DNA from: Eubacterium sp. UBA3720
GTDB lineage: Bacteria > Bacillota > Clostridia > Lachnospirales > Lachnospiraceae
Length of the DNA stretch: 18,494 nt
Assembly (NCBI GenBank): GCA_002371335.1
Contig: DFHP01000186.1
Span: 1 to 18,494 of the forward strand
Direction of reading: 5' to 3'
Both the position numbers and the translations under genes were made by a program. The notes under the pieces are model-generated. The model was given only the letters and a program-made list of their open reading frames with translations, searched no databases and was not told the origin of the DNA. Each line of letters opens with the position of its first letter. Position 1 is the first letter of the stretch. Positions 1 through 7,451 of this stretch are shown piece after piece.

Positions 1-467
1 TAAATAATAAAGGCTCTTTGATCGCGGAAGGGGAATTCCATGAACAGGGCACAGGATATGTCCTGGTCAGAAAGGCGGAAATGTGGAGCGCCGAAAGCCA
101 TGAATATCTGTTCGTTTTCTCGGCAGATCACCTGGATCCGGAGAAATATGAAGCTTGTCTGGCAGAAGCCAGGGAGCTGGGAGAGGCAAGAATAGTGCCG
201 GGGAGGGATCATAAGAGCTCATACGTGACAATGCTTATTGTATGTAATACTGCTGACGAAGAAGCGTTAAAAAAGCTTAGGAAATGCCGTGTCAGGAAAA
301 GCTTTCGGTTTTCGCTTCATGGCTGGATGGAGGTTCATACGGCTGCCGTAAGGGCCGATGACGGATTTATCGTTTCGAACGGAGACGGAAGACGCACGGC
401 GGAATTTCTGAAAAGTGTTCTGTATCCCAGAAAAAAAGATCTGCGGTACAGAATATTTAAATATTAA
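1..467 (+). CDS. Unrecognised protein, 5'-truncated by the window edge
   Basis: The reading frame is open from the left edge (first full codon at position 3). The TTG at 18 has no ribosome binding site, so the gene probably starts before the window. About 155 residues are visible, ending at a TAA. The protein is soluble and highly charged, with no membrane segment or signal peptide in view. The C-terminus is basic (YPRKKDLRYRIFKY). A central stretch with a run of Lys/Arg (KKLRKCRVRKSFRFSL) is followed by alternating hydrophobic residues that suggest a small alpha/beta fold. I do not recognise the family. The transporter gene cstA begins only 30 bases downstream with its own strong ribosome binding site and no visible terminator or convincing promoter between them, so co-transcription is likely. 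A role linked to carbon uptake would be a guess. Confidence 0.6.
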   Translation, partial: NNKGSLIAEGEFHEQGTGYVLVRKAEMWSAESHEYLFVFSADHLDPEKYEACLAEARELGEARIVPGRDHKSSYVTMLIVCNTADEEALKKLRKCRVRKSFRFSLHGWMEVHTAAVRADDGFIVSNGDGRRTAEFLKSVLYPRKKDLRYRIFKY

Positions 468-497
468 TATTAATTTTTAAAGAAGGAGTGTAATTGG

Positions 498-2240
498 ATG
501 AATAGTTTAGTTCTTCTGATCATATCTATCGTCTGTCTGCTTGGCGGATATATTTTTTACGGACGATGGTTATGTAAAAAATGGGGAGTCGGCGAGGGTG
601 ATAAGGAAACGCCTGCGCACAGACTTGAGGATGGTGTGGATTATGTGCCGGCCAAGGCTCCGGTACTTATGGGACATCATTTTTCTTCGATAGCAGGCGC
701 AGGTCCGATCACAGGTCCGATCAGCGCGGCGGCGCTGGGCTTCGGCTGGCTGGCCTGTGTACTATGGATAGTAGTCGGCGGAATCTTTGTGGGAGGAGTT
801 CATGATTTCGGAGCGCTGTTTGCATCGGTACGGCATGACGGAAAATCCATCGGAGAGATCATTTCCTTTAATATGTCCCGGCGTGCTAAACGCCTGTTTC
901 TTATTTTTGCGTATCTGACGCTGATCCTGGTCGTTGCGGCGTTTGCTTCGATCGTCGCGGGAACTTTTGGAAGCACGGATGCCGGCGGAGCGGCTCTCGC
1001 AGCGGCGGCAGCAGATACAAATGCGAGTGTAGCCATGGTATCGCTGCTGTTTATCGTGATAGCTGTCATTTTTGGATTTCTCGTTTATCGGAGAAACATG
1101 CCGATGGGAACTTCAACGATTATCGGAGTTGCTGCGATCATAGCGGTCATGGCGGTCGGCATGAATTTCCATCCGCTGTATCTGTCATATCATTCCTGGA
1201 TGCTCGTCATCGGCTTTTATATTGCGATCGCTTCCGTGTGTCCGGTATGGATACTGCTTCAGCCGCGAGACTATCTGTCGTCTTTTCTGCTTTACGCTAT
1301 GCTGGCAGTGGCGTTGTTTGCGGTAATATTTGCGCATCCGTCTCTGAACAGCCTTCCGCTGATCCAGTCCGCGGAATCTACGACGCCGGTATTTCCTGTG
1401 CTGTTTACAACGATCGCATGCGGCGCGTGTTCCGGTTTCCACTCCCTGGTCTCTTCGGGAACGACGTCTAAGCAGCTGGACAGAGAAAAAGACGCACAGC
1501 CTATCGCTTACGGAGGAATGCTTCTGGAGTGTGTTCTCGCAGTACTGACGGTCTGTGCGGTAGCTTACGCGTACGCTTATAATGCGGCGAATCCGGATAC
1601 GGCTCTTACAGGAGCTACGGCGATCTTCGGAGGCGGCATCGCGCTTATGGTGGATTCTGTTATTCCGGGCAGCTACACGATACTTAATACTCTGCTGGTG
1701 CTTACTTATTCGGCGTTTTGCCTGACGTCTCTTGATACGGCTACCCGTCTTGCCCGGTTCATGTTCCAGGAGTTCTGGATCGATTCCACAAAGGGCGAGA
1801 CGCCTGAGAACGTAACGGGAGCAAAAAAAATACTGGCAAACTCATATGTGGCGACCCTGATCACGGTGGTGCTGGGAATAACTCTCGGACTGAACGGGTA
1901 CGCCAAGATATGGGCGTTATTCGGTTCGGCAAATCAGCTGCTGGCAGCTCTCGGGCTTCTGGCGGTTGCGGCATGGCTTGGTAACGTCGGAAGGAAAAGA
2001 GCTATGGTGGTTATCCCAATGTTCTTCATGCTGTGCGTTACGATTGCTTCACTCTGCATTAATACGCTCTCACAGTATAACGTGATCAGAGCAGGAGAAG
2101 CGGACTGGGGTCCTTATGTTCAGGTGATCGTAGGAGTCCTGCTGATCGTTCTGGCAGTTTTTCTGGCGATCGAGGGCGTTATTACCATCGCGCATCCGAA
2201 AAGCAGGACTGCAGAGCCTGACTTTAATGCGGCGGAATGA
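498..2240 (+). CDS. cstA: CstA-family carbon starvation protein / pyruvate transporter
   Basis: Polytopic inner-membrane transporter of 580 residues, in the CstA/BtsT family. E. coli members import pyruvate, and peptide uptake was also proposed for CstA. Family signatures are clear: VDYVPAKAPVLMGHHF (residues 48-62) running into IAGAGPITGP (65-74), VHDFGALFASVRHDG (101-115), PVWILLQPRDYLSSF (249-263) and SGFHSLVSSGTTSKQL (312-327). Roughly 14-16 hydrophobic segments are visible. It is shorter than E. coli CstA (about 700 residues), as is usual for clostridial members. The ATG at 498 is preceded by AGAAGGAG. It lies 30 bases after the preceding gene and is followed by a long hairpin with a T-rich tail. 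Transport substrate in this organism is inferred from the family only; family assignment is very safe. Confidence 0.95.
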   Translation: MNSLVLLIISIVCLLGGYIFYGRWLCKKWGVGEGDKETPAHRLEDGVDYVPAKAPVLMGHHFSSIAGAGPITGPISAAALGFGWLACVLWIVVGGIFVGGVHDFGALFASVRHDGKSIGEIISFNMSRRAKRLFLIFAYLTLILVVAAFASIVAGTFGSTDAGGAALAAAAADTNASVAMVSLLFIVIAVIFGFLVYRRNMPMGTSTIIGVAAIIAVMAVGMNFHPLYLSYHSWMLVIGFYIAIASVCPVWILLQPRDYLSSFLLYAMLAVALFAVIFAHPSLNSLPLIQSAESTTPVFPVLFTTIACGACSGFHSLVSSGTTSKQLDREKDAQPIAYGGMLLECVLAVLTVCAVAYAYAYNAANPDTALTGATAIFGGGIALMVDSVIPGSYTILNTLLVLTYSAFCLTSLDTATRLARFMFQEFWIDSTKGETPENVTGAKKILANSYVATLITVVLGITLGLNGYAKIWALFGSANQLLAALGLLAVAAWLGNVGRKRAMVVIPMFFMLCVTIASLCINTLSQYNVIRAGEADWGPYVQVIVGVLLIVLAVFLAIEGVITIAHPKSRTAEPDFNAAE

Positions 2241-2284
2241 TCCGGCAGAATACTATTTAAAGTTATTTAACTGAATAAATATAA

Positions 2285-2375
2285 AAAACGCTTATTCCGG
2301 CTGAATCCTTCGCAGTCAGATCTTTCATTCTGACTATTGAAGGCTTCCTGTCCGGAATAAGCGTTTTCTGTTTTT
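2285..2375 (+). terminator. Long composite hairpin terminator after cstA
   Basis: A perfect 16-bp stem pairs 2285-2300 with 2352-2367 (AAAACGCTTATTCCGG and its complement). Inside it a second stem pairs 2303-2311 with 2339-2347 with one mismatch, and a third pairs AGTCAGA 2314-2320 with TCTGACT 2329-2335. The 3' arm ends in TTTT, then CTG, then TTTTT, which fits an intrinsic terminator for cstA. The A-rich 5' flank would also give a T-tract on the other strand, so it could act in both directions. At about 83 nt the hairpin is much longer than a usual terminator. Confidence 0.75.
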
Positions 2376-2402
2376 GAAAGTAAAATATATCTATGGTAAA
2401 CT
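2374..2402 (+). promoter_or_regulatory. Candidate promoter for the phospholipase-like gene
   Basis: TTGAAA (2374-2379), a 17-base spacer, then TAAACT (2397-2402) resembles a SigA promoter (5/6 and 4/6 matches). It begins within the T-rich tail of the cstA terminator and would give a leader of roughly 85 bases. An alternative -10, TATAAT at 2410-2415, lacks a suitable -35. This is a pattern match only. Confidence 0.4.
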
Positions 2403-2492
2403 GGATATGTATAATTTTTTGTAATTAATGCTGCAGGGCTGTTCGCTGAGCGGAAACCGCCGCAGGAAGATCTGCAGGGGAGGTGATGAGAA

Positions 2493-3356
2493 ATGCCTAC
2501 TACATACGCGCACTGGCGATTCGGAGACCGGTGCATGAAGAAGCTGCCCGGGAATATATATCAAATGATCCTTGATAACCGCGCTGTTTTTGATTATGGA
2601 GTTCACGGGCCGGATATATTCTTTTATTATAACTGCCTTAAGAAAAACGAAGTCAATGATTTCGGAACAAGAATGCATGAAATACCCTTTGGAGACACAC
2701 TGGAACAGATCCGGCCGTGTTTTCAGAAATGTGATGATAAAAAAGCGGCGCTATCGTATCTTTTGGGATTTACATGCCACTTTGTCATGGATTCATACTG
2801 CCACGGATATATTGAAAGAAAAGATGAACTGTCGAAAGCGTCACACGGCAGGATTGAATCGCAGTTTGACAGATATCTCCTGATTAAGGACGGATACGAT
2901 CCGGTAAAGAAAAAGGTCACATTTTCACTTCGGCCCGACAGAAAAATGGCTCACGTGATATCACAGCTTTTTCCGGTATGGGACGAAAAGACGATCTATA
3001 AGACATTGAAAGATCAGAAATTCTATCTCAATCTGCTGAAAGATAATTCAAAGCTAAAAAGATGGATCCTCAGCAAAGGCATGGATAAGCTGCATGTTTC
3101 CTCATTTAAGGATCTCATGCTTACAGAGGAAAACGACCCGGAGGTGGCGGACGCTATGCTGCGTCTGGATAAATTGAGCGTAAACGCGCTTGAGCATTAT
3201 CCGAAGCTTGCAAAGAGCCTTATCGGATACTTGCTGCACGGAGATGAACCGGATCCGTATTTCAGAAATCATTTCTGCCAGAAAGAGGATTATAAAGACA
3301 TTCCGGTATTACCGCTTGCCCTGGAGAGATCCTACAGGACATACAGACAGAGATGA
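2493..3356 (+). CDS. Zinc-dependent phospholipase C-like protein, no signal peptide
   Basis: 287 residues resembling the zinc-dependent phospholipase C family (Pfam Zn_dep_PLPC). In the classical secreted enzymes three zinc ions hydrolyse phospholipid head groups. The likely metal ligands occur in family order: H7 (TYAHWRFG), H38 and D41 (VHGPDIFF), H62, H96-x3-D100-x3-H104 (CHFVMDSYCHGYI) and H118-x3-E122 (SHGRIESQFD). The HxxxD and HxxxE spacings match the clostridial alpha-toxin pattern. There is no signal peptide and no C2/PLAT-like C-terminal domain, so this is an intracellular or membrane-surface protein, not a toxin. Many Clostridia carry such stand-alone proteins of unproven substrate. 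The ATG follows GGGGAGGTGATGAG, a strong ribosome binding site. The gene looks monocistronic or loosely linked to the transporter 146 bases downstream. Confidence 0.85.
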   Translation: MPTTYAHWRFGDRCMKKLPGNIYQMILDNRAVFDYGVHGPDIFFYYNCLKKNEVNDFGTRMHEIPFGDTLEQIRPCFQKCDDKKAALSYLLGFTCHFVMDSYCHGYIERKDELSKASHGRIESQFDRYLLIKDGYDPVKKKVTFSLRPDRKMAHVISQLFPVWDEKTIYKTLKDQKFYLNLLKDNSKLKRWILSKGMDKLHVSSFKDLMLTEENDPEVADAMLRLDKLSVNALEHYPKLAKSLIGYLLHGDEPDPYFRNHFCQKEDYKDIPVLPLALERSYRTYRQR

Positions 3357-3488
3357 TATTGCGGTTCGCAGATTCTGCCGGGACAGCAGGTAATTGAGAA
3401 ACGCAGCAGTATGGGAGGTTTGTGTGAAGCGTTATACAGTTTTCCGACTGCACAGAGTGTCATAATTATCCGGAAAAGATGATAAATG

Positions 3489-3494
3489 AGGAGG
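3489..3494 (+). promoter_or_regulatory. Ribosome binding site that decides the MFS transporter start
   Basis: AGGAGG sits 8 bases before a TTG at 3503. It lies downstream of the in-frame ATG at 3479, which has only a weak GGAAAAG upstream. The TTG is therefore the better start. Confidence 0.7.
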
Positions 3495-3502
3495 AAACAA
3501 TC

Positions 3503-4771
3503 TTGAAGATCTTTAAAAACCTGACAGAACAGGAGAACGCCTGGGTCTTATATGATGTGGGAAATTCGGCGTTTACCATGCTTGCCTGTTCGCTGATCCC
3601 TATATGGTTTAAATCTATAGCTGTCGGCGGGGAAGCCGGGCAGCTTTCCGGCGACAGGGCTACGGCAATGTGGGCTCTTGCAATAGCGATCGCCACGGTG
3701 CTGGTGGCGCTTCTTGGTCCGTTTTTCGGATCTGTTGCCGATCACAAGGATACGAGGAGACTTCTTTTTACGACTGCTGTTTCAGCAGGGTGTCTGTTTT
3801 GTATTTTTACCGGCATGGCGTCATCCTGGTTTATTTTTCTGCTTCTTTTTATTCTGACAAAGGTATTCTATCAGGCGTCCCTCACATTTTATGATTCTAT
3901 GCTTGTGGATGTTACGACCGAAGAGCGTTCTGACGAGGTATCCTCCTATGGTTATGCCTGGGGATATCTGGGTTCGTGTATTCCGTTCATCGTGGCGCTG
4001 GTATCTTATGTGCTCGGGCCGGATATGGCAGGGATCCTTCCCGGGAATATTTCAAAGATCATAGGATTTTCAGTCACGGCAATATGGTGGTTCGTGGTTT
4101 CTGTCCCGCTGATCAGAAATTACAGACAGAAGAATTATGTGGAAGGTGAGATCAGGGCAGGAAGTGCTTTTCTGAAGATTTTTTCCACTATCAGAAAAAT
4201 AGTAAAGAAGGACAGAAAGGTGATGTTTTTTCTGATCGCTTTTTTTCTGTATATCGACGGGGTGGGAACCATTATCGATAACTGTATAAATGTTGGAACC
4301 GATCTGGGGCTGAACACCGTAGGCCAGGTCATATTTCTGCTTCTTACGCAGGTGGTGGCTTTCTGCGGGTCTCTGGTGTTCGCGAAGCTTTCCAGAAAAC
4401 ATGAAACGATCCCGCTTCTGAAGATATGTATTGCGGGATATATAGTGGTCTGCATTTATGCGCTGTTTATTCATACGATATGGGATTTTGGGATTATGGC
4501 TTTTATCGTCGGATGCTTTCAGGGTTCGATCCAGTCTTTGTCCCGGAGCTATTATTCAAGGATAATCCCGGCTGAAAACGCAGGGGAGTATTTCGGACTG
4601 TACGATATCTTTGCAAAGGGCGCCTCCTTTCTGGGCTCTGCAGTGATAGCGGCTGTAAAGTTTGCCGGTGGAACGATCAATCTGGCTCTGGCGCTGCTGG
4701 CTGTATTTTTTGTCCTTGGATTTTTGTTCCTCGGAGTCGCGGATAAAACGCCGGAGAGAGTCAGTCTCTGA
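3503..4771 (+). CDS. MFS transporter, UMF1 (Atg22-like) family
   Basis: About 422 residues from the TTG at 3503 (430 from the alternative ATG at 3479). It is a 12-segment major facilitator protein with the UMF1/Atg22 signature near its start (ENAWVLYDVGNSAF) and the loop motif GSVADHKDTRR after the second or third helix, equivalent to MFS motif A. The conserved DVTTEERSDEVSSYGYAWGYLG follows helix 4 and is typical of UMF1 proteins. Atg22 of yeast exports amino acids from the vacuole; bacterial members have no firmly assigned substrate and are usually annotated as UMF1 family MFS transporters. The gene stands alone, 146 bases from the preceding gene, with a large inverted-repeat element after it. 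Family is safe, substrate unknown. Confidence 0.9.
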   Translation: MKIFKNLTEQENAWVLYDVGNSAFTMLACSLIPIWFKSIAVGGEAGQLSGDRATAMWALAIAIATVLVALLGPFFGSVADHKDTRRLLFTTAVSAGCLFCIFTGMASSWFIFLLLFILTKVFYQASLTFYDSMLVDVTTEERSDEVSSYGYAWGYLGSCIPFIVALVSYVLGPDMAGILPGNISKIIGFSVTAIWWFVVSVPLIRNYRQKNYVEGEIRAGSAFLKIFSTIRKIVKKDRKVMFFLIAFFLYIDGVGTIIDNCINVGTDLGLNTVGQVIFLLLTQVVAFCGSLVFAKLSRKHETIPLLKICIAGYIVVCIYALFIHTIWDFGIMAFIVGCFQGSIQSLSRSYYSRIIPAENAGEYFGLYDIFAKGASFLGSAVIAAVKFAGGTINLALALLAVFFVLGFLFLGVADKTPERVSL

Positions 4772-4811
4772 CAGAGCCTGACATTTGTTTTTAAGAATCA
4801 ATTGTTTAAGA

Positions 4812-4836
4812 AAGTTTTTATTAAGAATAAAAACTT
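4812..4836. repeat. AT-rich hairpin at the left edge of the inverted-repeat element
   Basis: AAGTTTTTAT (4812-4821) pairs perfectly with ATAAAAACTT (4827-4836) across a 5-base loop. It may act as a weak terminator for the MFS gene, but no T-run follows the 3' arm. Its right arm shares bases with the long-range stem that starts at 4829, so the two pairings exclude each other. Confidence 0.55.
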
Positions 4837-5036
4837 CCCACATGACATTTCTGAAACAGTCTTATCATGAAAATAACATCTCAAGGACGCTCCCGCTTCT
4901 GTCTTGCAGGCAGCGGTACTAATGAATTTTCGGCGTTTGCACTTGAAAATTCAAAGTGCCGGCCGCAAGCCAAAACCTTTACGATGTTATTTTTCATGAT
5001 GACGACTGGACTTTTTTCATGAAGTGGGAAGTTTTT
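4829..5036. repeat. 208-base imperfect inverted repeat with a structured core (MITE-like element or ncRNA)
   Basis: The outer arms AAAAACTTCCCAC (4829-4841) and GTGGGAAGTTTTT (5024-5036) are perfect complements. Inner arms 4864-4880 and 4983-5000 pair over 17 bp with one bulged base. The bases between the two paired blocks (4842-4863 and 5001-5023) are only loosely complementary. The core 4881-4982 holds further stems: CCGCT/AGCGG (4893-4897 with 4912-4916) and GAATTTTC/GAAAATTC (4924-4931 with 4945-4952). The near-identical direct repeat AAGTTTTT[A/G]TTAAGAA lies at both ends (4812-4827 and 5029-5044). There is no coding potential. It fills most of the gap between the MFS gene and nudC. A miniature mobile element and a structured RNA are both possible; I cannot name a known family. 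Confidence 0.65.
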
Positions 5037-5062
5037 GTTAAGAAGATTAAAGGAGAGTTAGT

Positions 5063-5905
5063 ATGTTAATTCAGAAGATTGGAAGCCATGATATGAATAT
5101 CGCTTATGTTTCATGTATGCCGAAGGATCGGGACATGATACTGCTCATGGACAAGTCGGATCTGCTCTTTGATCCGGAAACGCATGCTCCGTTTTCTTAC
5201 GGGGATATCAGGGAAGAATCCTTTATGAAGGGTGAAAACGTGGTATATGTGTTTTCGCTGGATAACAGGAGAGTTTTCACTGCGGTAAATGTGCCTTCGG
5301 ATTTTTCTGAAAAATGTGAACACGTGTTTGTCCGCGATCTGGGAAAGAATCATCCGGAATTGCAGCTGGCGGGCGCTACCGTAATGCATCTGAAGACATG
5401 GTATAAAACACATCAGTATTGCGGATGCTGCGGAGGAAAGAATCATCATGACATGGCAGAAAGGGCGATGAGATGCGAAAAGTGCGATCATCTGACATTC
5501 CCGGTAATCTGCCCGGCAATCATTGTTGCCGTTATAGATAAGGAAAATGACAGGATCCTCCTTACCCGGTCTGCCCGCAATAAAAACTCTATCTTTTCTC
5601 TGATCGCCGGATTTACGGAGATCGGCGAGACGCTGGAGCAGACGGCCGCGAGAGAAGCCATGGAGGAGACGGGCGTGAAGGTAAAGAATATACGTCCGTA
5701 TATCAATCAGCCATGGGGATTTTCATCATCACTTATGTGCGGATTTTTTGCGGAGCTGGACGGAAGTCCGGAGCTGCATATCCAGCAAGAGGAGATATCG
5801 GAGGCCAGATGGTTTGACAGAGATCAGATGCCGGTCAATGACAGTCCGATAGATATAACGCATCACATGATGGAGATGTGGAGACAGAGAAAGGTGGATT
5901 TCTGA
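5063..5905 (+). CDS. nudC: NAD(+)/NADH diphosphatase, Nudix hydrolase NudC
   Basis: 280 residues. NudC hydrolyses NADH or NAD+ to NMN(H) and AMP and, in E. coli, removes NAD caps from RNA. A zinc ribbon is seen as C120-x2-C123 and C138-x2-C141. The Nudix box follows at 183-205 with G183, E189, R197-E198, E201-E202 and G204 in place, and these bind the catalytic metal. The NudC-specific motif after it (SQPWPFPxS in the family) reads NQPWGFSSS at 215-223, a slightly divergent but recognisable form that separates it from ADP-sugar Nudix enzymes. The ATG at 5063 follows AAAGGAGAG. The stop lies 1 base before the next start, so the two genes are translationally coupled and share the terminator at 6465. 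Confidence 0.95.
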   Translation: MLIQKIGSHDMNIAYVSCMPKDRDMILLMDKSDLLFDPETHAPFSYGDIREESFMKGENVVYVFSLDNRRVFTAVNVPSDFSEKCEHVFVRDLGKNHPELQLAGATVMHLKTWYKTHQYCGCCGGKNHHDMAERAMRCEKCDHLTFPVICPAIIVAVIDKENDRILLTRSARNKNSIFSLIAGFTEIGETLEQTAAREAMEETGVKVKNIRPYINQPWGFSSSLMCGFFAELDGSPELHIQQEEISEARWFDRDQMPVNDSPIDITHHMMEMWRQRKVDF

Positions 5906-5906
5906 A

Positions 5907-6461
5907 ATGGAACTGATACTGGAAAAGGGAAGCCCCGAATCATTCGGGGACAGACCGGAAAAAGAACAGCGATGCTACAGACTGCTGGATGAACTGGGTC
6001 TCGAATACTGGAGATGTGATCATCCGGAAGCAAACGCAAACACAATGGAGGACTGTCTTGAAATCGATTCCATACTGAACGCGGCAGTCTGCAAGAATCT
6101 TTTTCTGTGCAACCGGCAGAAAACACAGTTTTATATGCTCATGATGCCGGGGGACAAGCCCTTTAAGACAAAAGAGATAACCTCGCAGCTGGGATGTGCC
6201 AGACTGAGCTTTGCCGGACCGGAGTATATGGAGGAGTTTCTTGATATTACGCCCGGCTCCGTGAGTATACTGGGACTAATGAATGATCATGATAATCGTG
6301 TGCAGCTGGTAGTTGACGAGGATATTCTGCACAGTGATTTTGTGGGATGTCATCCCTGCATCAATACATCAAGTCTGAAACTATATACAAGAGATATATT
6401 CGGTCCTCTTCTGAAGGCGATGCATCATGATATGACCGTAGTGCATCTGAAAGGGGAATGA
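5907..6461 (+). CDS. PrdX/YbaK-type aminoacyl-tRNA deacylase
   Basis: 184 residues of the YbaK/EbsC superfamily, closest in look to the PrdX (ProXp-ala-like) branch. These stand-alone proteins hydrolyse mischarged tRNA, typically Ala-tRNA(Pro), which prolyl-tRNA synthetase makes in error. Supporting features are the conserved lysine K63 in CKNLFLCNR, the TPGSVSILGLMND stretch (115-127) and the GxHP motif GCHP at 147-150 followed by NTSSLKL. There are no membrane segments and no synthetase domain. The start lies 1 base after the nudC stop, with AGGTGG inside the end of nudC as ribosome binding site. An intrinsic terminator follows at once. Specificity for alanine is inferred from the branch. 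Confidence 0.88.
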   Translation: MELILEKGSPESFGDRPEKEQRCYRLLDELGLEYWRCDHPEANANTMEDCLEIDSILNAAVCKNLFLCNRQKTQFYMLMMPGDKPFKTKEITSQLGCARLSFAGPEYMEEFLDITPGSVSILGLMNDHDNRVQLVVDEDILHSDFVGCHPCINTSSLKLYTRDIFGPLLKAMHHDMTVVHLKGE

Positions 6462-6464
6462 CAG

Positions 6465-6508
6465 AACAGCTTCTTCCAAAGGATAAAACTGGGGAAGAAG
6501 CTGTTTTT
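6465..6508 (+). terminator. Intrinsic terminator of the nudC-deacylase unit
   Basis: AACAGCTTCTTCC (6465-6477) pairs over 13 bp with GGAAGAAGCTGTT (6493-6505) across a 15-base loop. The arm runs into TTTTT, and a second T-run (TTTTTT) follows shortly. It lies just after the stop of the deacylase gene. Confidence 0.92.
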
Positions 6509-6570
6509 AAAGTTTTTTATTGGTTAATATGCCGAAAAGAGAGAAGAATATATCAGAAAATAAAAATATG

Positions 6571-6579
6571 TGATAAAAT
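6571..6579 (+). promoter_or_regulatory. Candidate extended -10 promoter of the antiporter operon
   Basis: TGATAAAAT is an extended -10 (TGn followed by TAAAAT, 5/6 to consensus). The -35 position is poor, which extended -10 promoters tolerate. The region from 6506 to 6590 is very AT-rich. Transcription from here would give a leader of about 50 bases containing a small TTTGC/GCAAA hairpin (6611-6625) before the first start codon. This is the only plausible promoter seen before the ten-gene operon. Confidence 0.45.
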
Positions 6580-6638
6580 AATAAATCGCAGGTAGTACTT
6601 TTTGAACAAATTTGCACAACGCAAAGCAGGGTAGGGAT

Positions 6639-7094
6639 ATGTATATTCTATTTTTTGTATTATGGTTCATATATAACGGGAGAGTTACTTGGGAATTGCT
6701 GTTTTTCGGCGCTGCGATCGTATTTCTGATCAATCTGTTTGCCACAAAGGTCATTGGCTATTCCATACAGCATGAAATAAGGATATGGAGGAATCTGCCC
6801 CTTATCATTCTCTACATACTTAATCTTGTGGCAGAGATCATAAAAGCTTCCCTTGCTGTGATGTCTGTGATCTTTACGCCGGGCGCAGGACCGGATCCGG
6901 TGATCATTGAATTCTATTCGGGATTCAGTTCCAATTTCTGTAATGTAGTTCTCGCAAATTCAATCACACTTACGCCGGGAACCTACACGGTTATTCAGGA
7001 TAAAGACCATTTCGTGGTACATTGTCTCCGCAGAGAATATGCGGAGGGAATTACAGAATCGTCATTTGTACAGCTGCTTAGGAGGATCAAATGA
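6639..7094 (+). CDS. mnhE: Mrp/Mnh antiporter subunit E (MbhA-like)
   Basis: 151 residues from the ATG at 6639. Family proteins begin exactly here (MYILFFVLWFIYNGRVTWE), so the in-frame TTG 27 bases upstream is not needed. The ribosome binding site AGGGTAGGG is modest. Two N-terminal membrane helices are followed by the subunit E core with RNLPLIILYILNLVAEIIKAS and a cytosolic alpha/beta tail (LTPGTYTVIQDKDHFVVHCL), all typical of MnhE. Subunit E is a small accessory membrane subunit needed for assembly and full activity of Mrp cation/proton antiporters, and is equivalent to MbhA. It is the first gene of the operon and overlaps the next by 4 bases (ATGA). Confidence 0.9.
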   Translation: MYILFFVLWFIYNGRVTWELLFFGAAIVFLINLFATKVIGYSIQHEIRIWRNLPLIILYILNLVAEIIKASLAVMSVIFTPGAGPDPVIIEFYSGFSSNFCNVVLANSITLTPGTYTVIQDKDHFVVHCLRREYAEGITESSFVQLLRRIK

Positions 7095-7450
7095 GTGTTG
7101 AAAATGCATATCAGATACTATATTCCGCCGCGCTGATCGTGATCGCGGTGCTGATCGGCGCCGTAATGGTGCGTTCGATCATCGGTCCGAGAGTCACGGA
7201 TCGTATCCTTTCCGTAAATATGATCGGTACACTGGTAATTTCCTGTATATTGGTATTATCAATGTTTCTGGATGAGAATTACCTTGTGGATGTGGCGCTG
7301 ATCTACTCTATGATCAGCTTTGTGTCGGTGCTGATGCTCGCGTCCATATATCTTCCTTCGAAATCCCGGAGGGCTGCCTTCAATCCAATGGCTTTTGAAG
7401 AAGCCCGGAAGGAAAAAGCTGAGAAGAAAGCGGAGAAAGGAGATCAGTAA
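7091..7450 (+). CDS. mnhF: Mrp/Mnh antiporter subunit F (MbhB-like)
   Basis: 119 residues with three membrane helices, matching the MrpF/PhaF family. The conserved part reads VRSIIGPRVTDRILSVNMIGT (28-48), and DENYLVDVALIYSMISFV follows. In Mrp complexes F is a small scaffold subunit packed with E and G. The C-terminal 30 residues are charged (EEARKEKAEKKAEKGDQ) and longer than usual. The ATG overlaps the stop of subunit E. The purine-rich end of the gene supplies AAGGAGA as ribosome binding site for the next gene. Confidence 0.92.
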   Translation: MSVENAYQILYSAALIVIAVLIGAVMVRSIIGPRVTDRILSVNMIGTLVISCILVLSMFLDENYLVDVALIYSMISFVSVLMLASIYLPSKSRRAAFNPMAFEEARKEKAEKKAEKGDQ

Positions 7451-7451
7451 A

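Noticed and set aside
3357..3502. Small gene or promoter between the phospholipase-like and MFS genes
   Set aside because: No frame with a ribosome binding site and no good -35/-10 pair; a CATAAT at 3461 has no matching -35.
4755..4790. Terminator at the end of the MFS gene (GTCAG/CTGAC followed by TTTGTTTTT)
   Set aside because: The stem is only 5 bp, overlaps the stop codon and is separated from the T-rich part by more than ten bases.
4924..4959. H-type pseudoknot in the inverted-repeat core
   Set aside because: Only one base would link the stems across an 8-bp helix, which is too short, so alternative hairpins are more likely than a pseudoknot.
6612..6638. TTG start for subunit E
   Set aside because: The nine added residues do not match the family, which begins at the membrane helix starting at the ATG at 6639.
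7395..7451. Longer start for subunit G inside subunit F
   Set aside because: The extra residues are a Lys/Arg-rich read-through of the charged end of subunit F in another frame. Family similarity and the ribosome binding site point to 7452.
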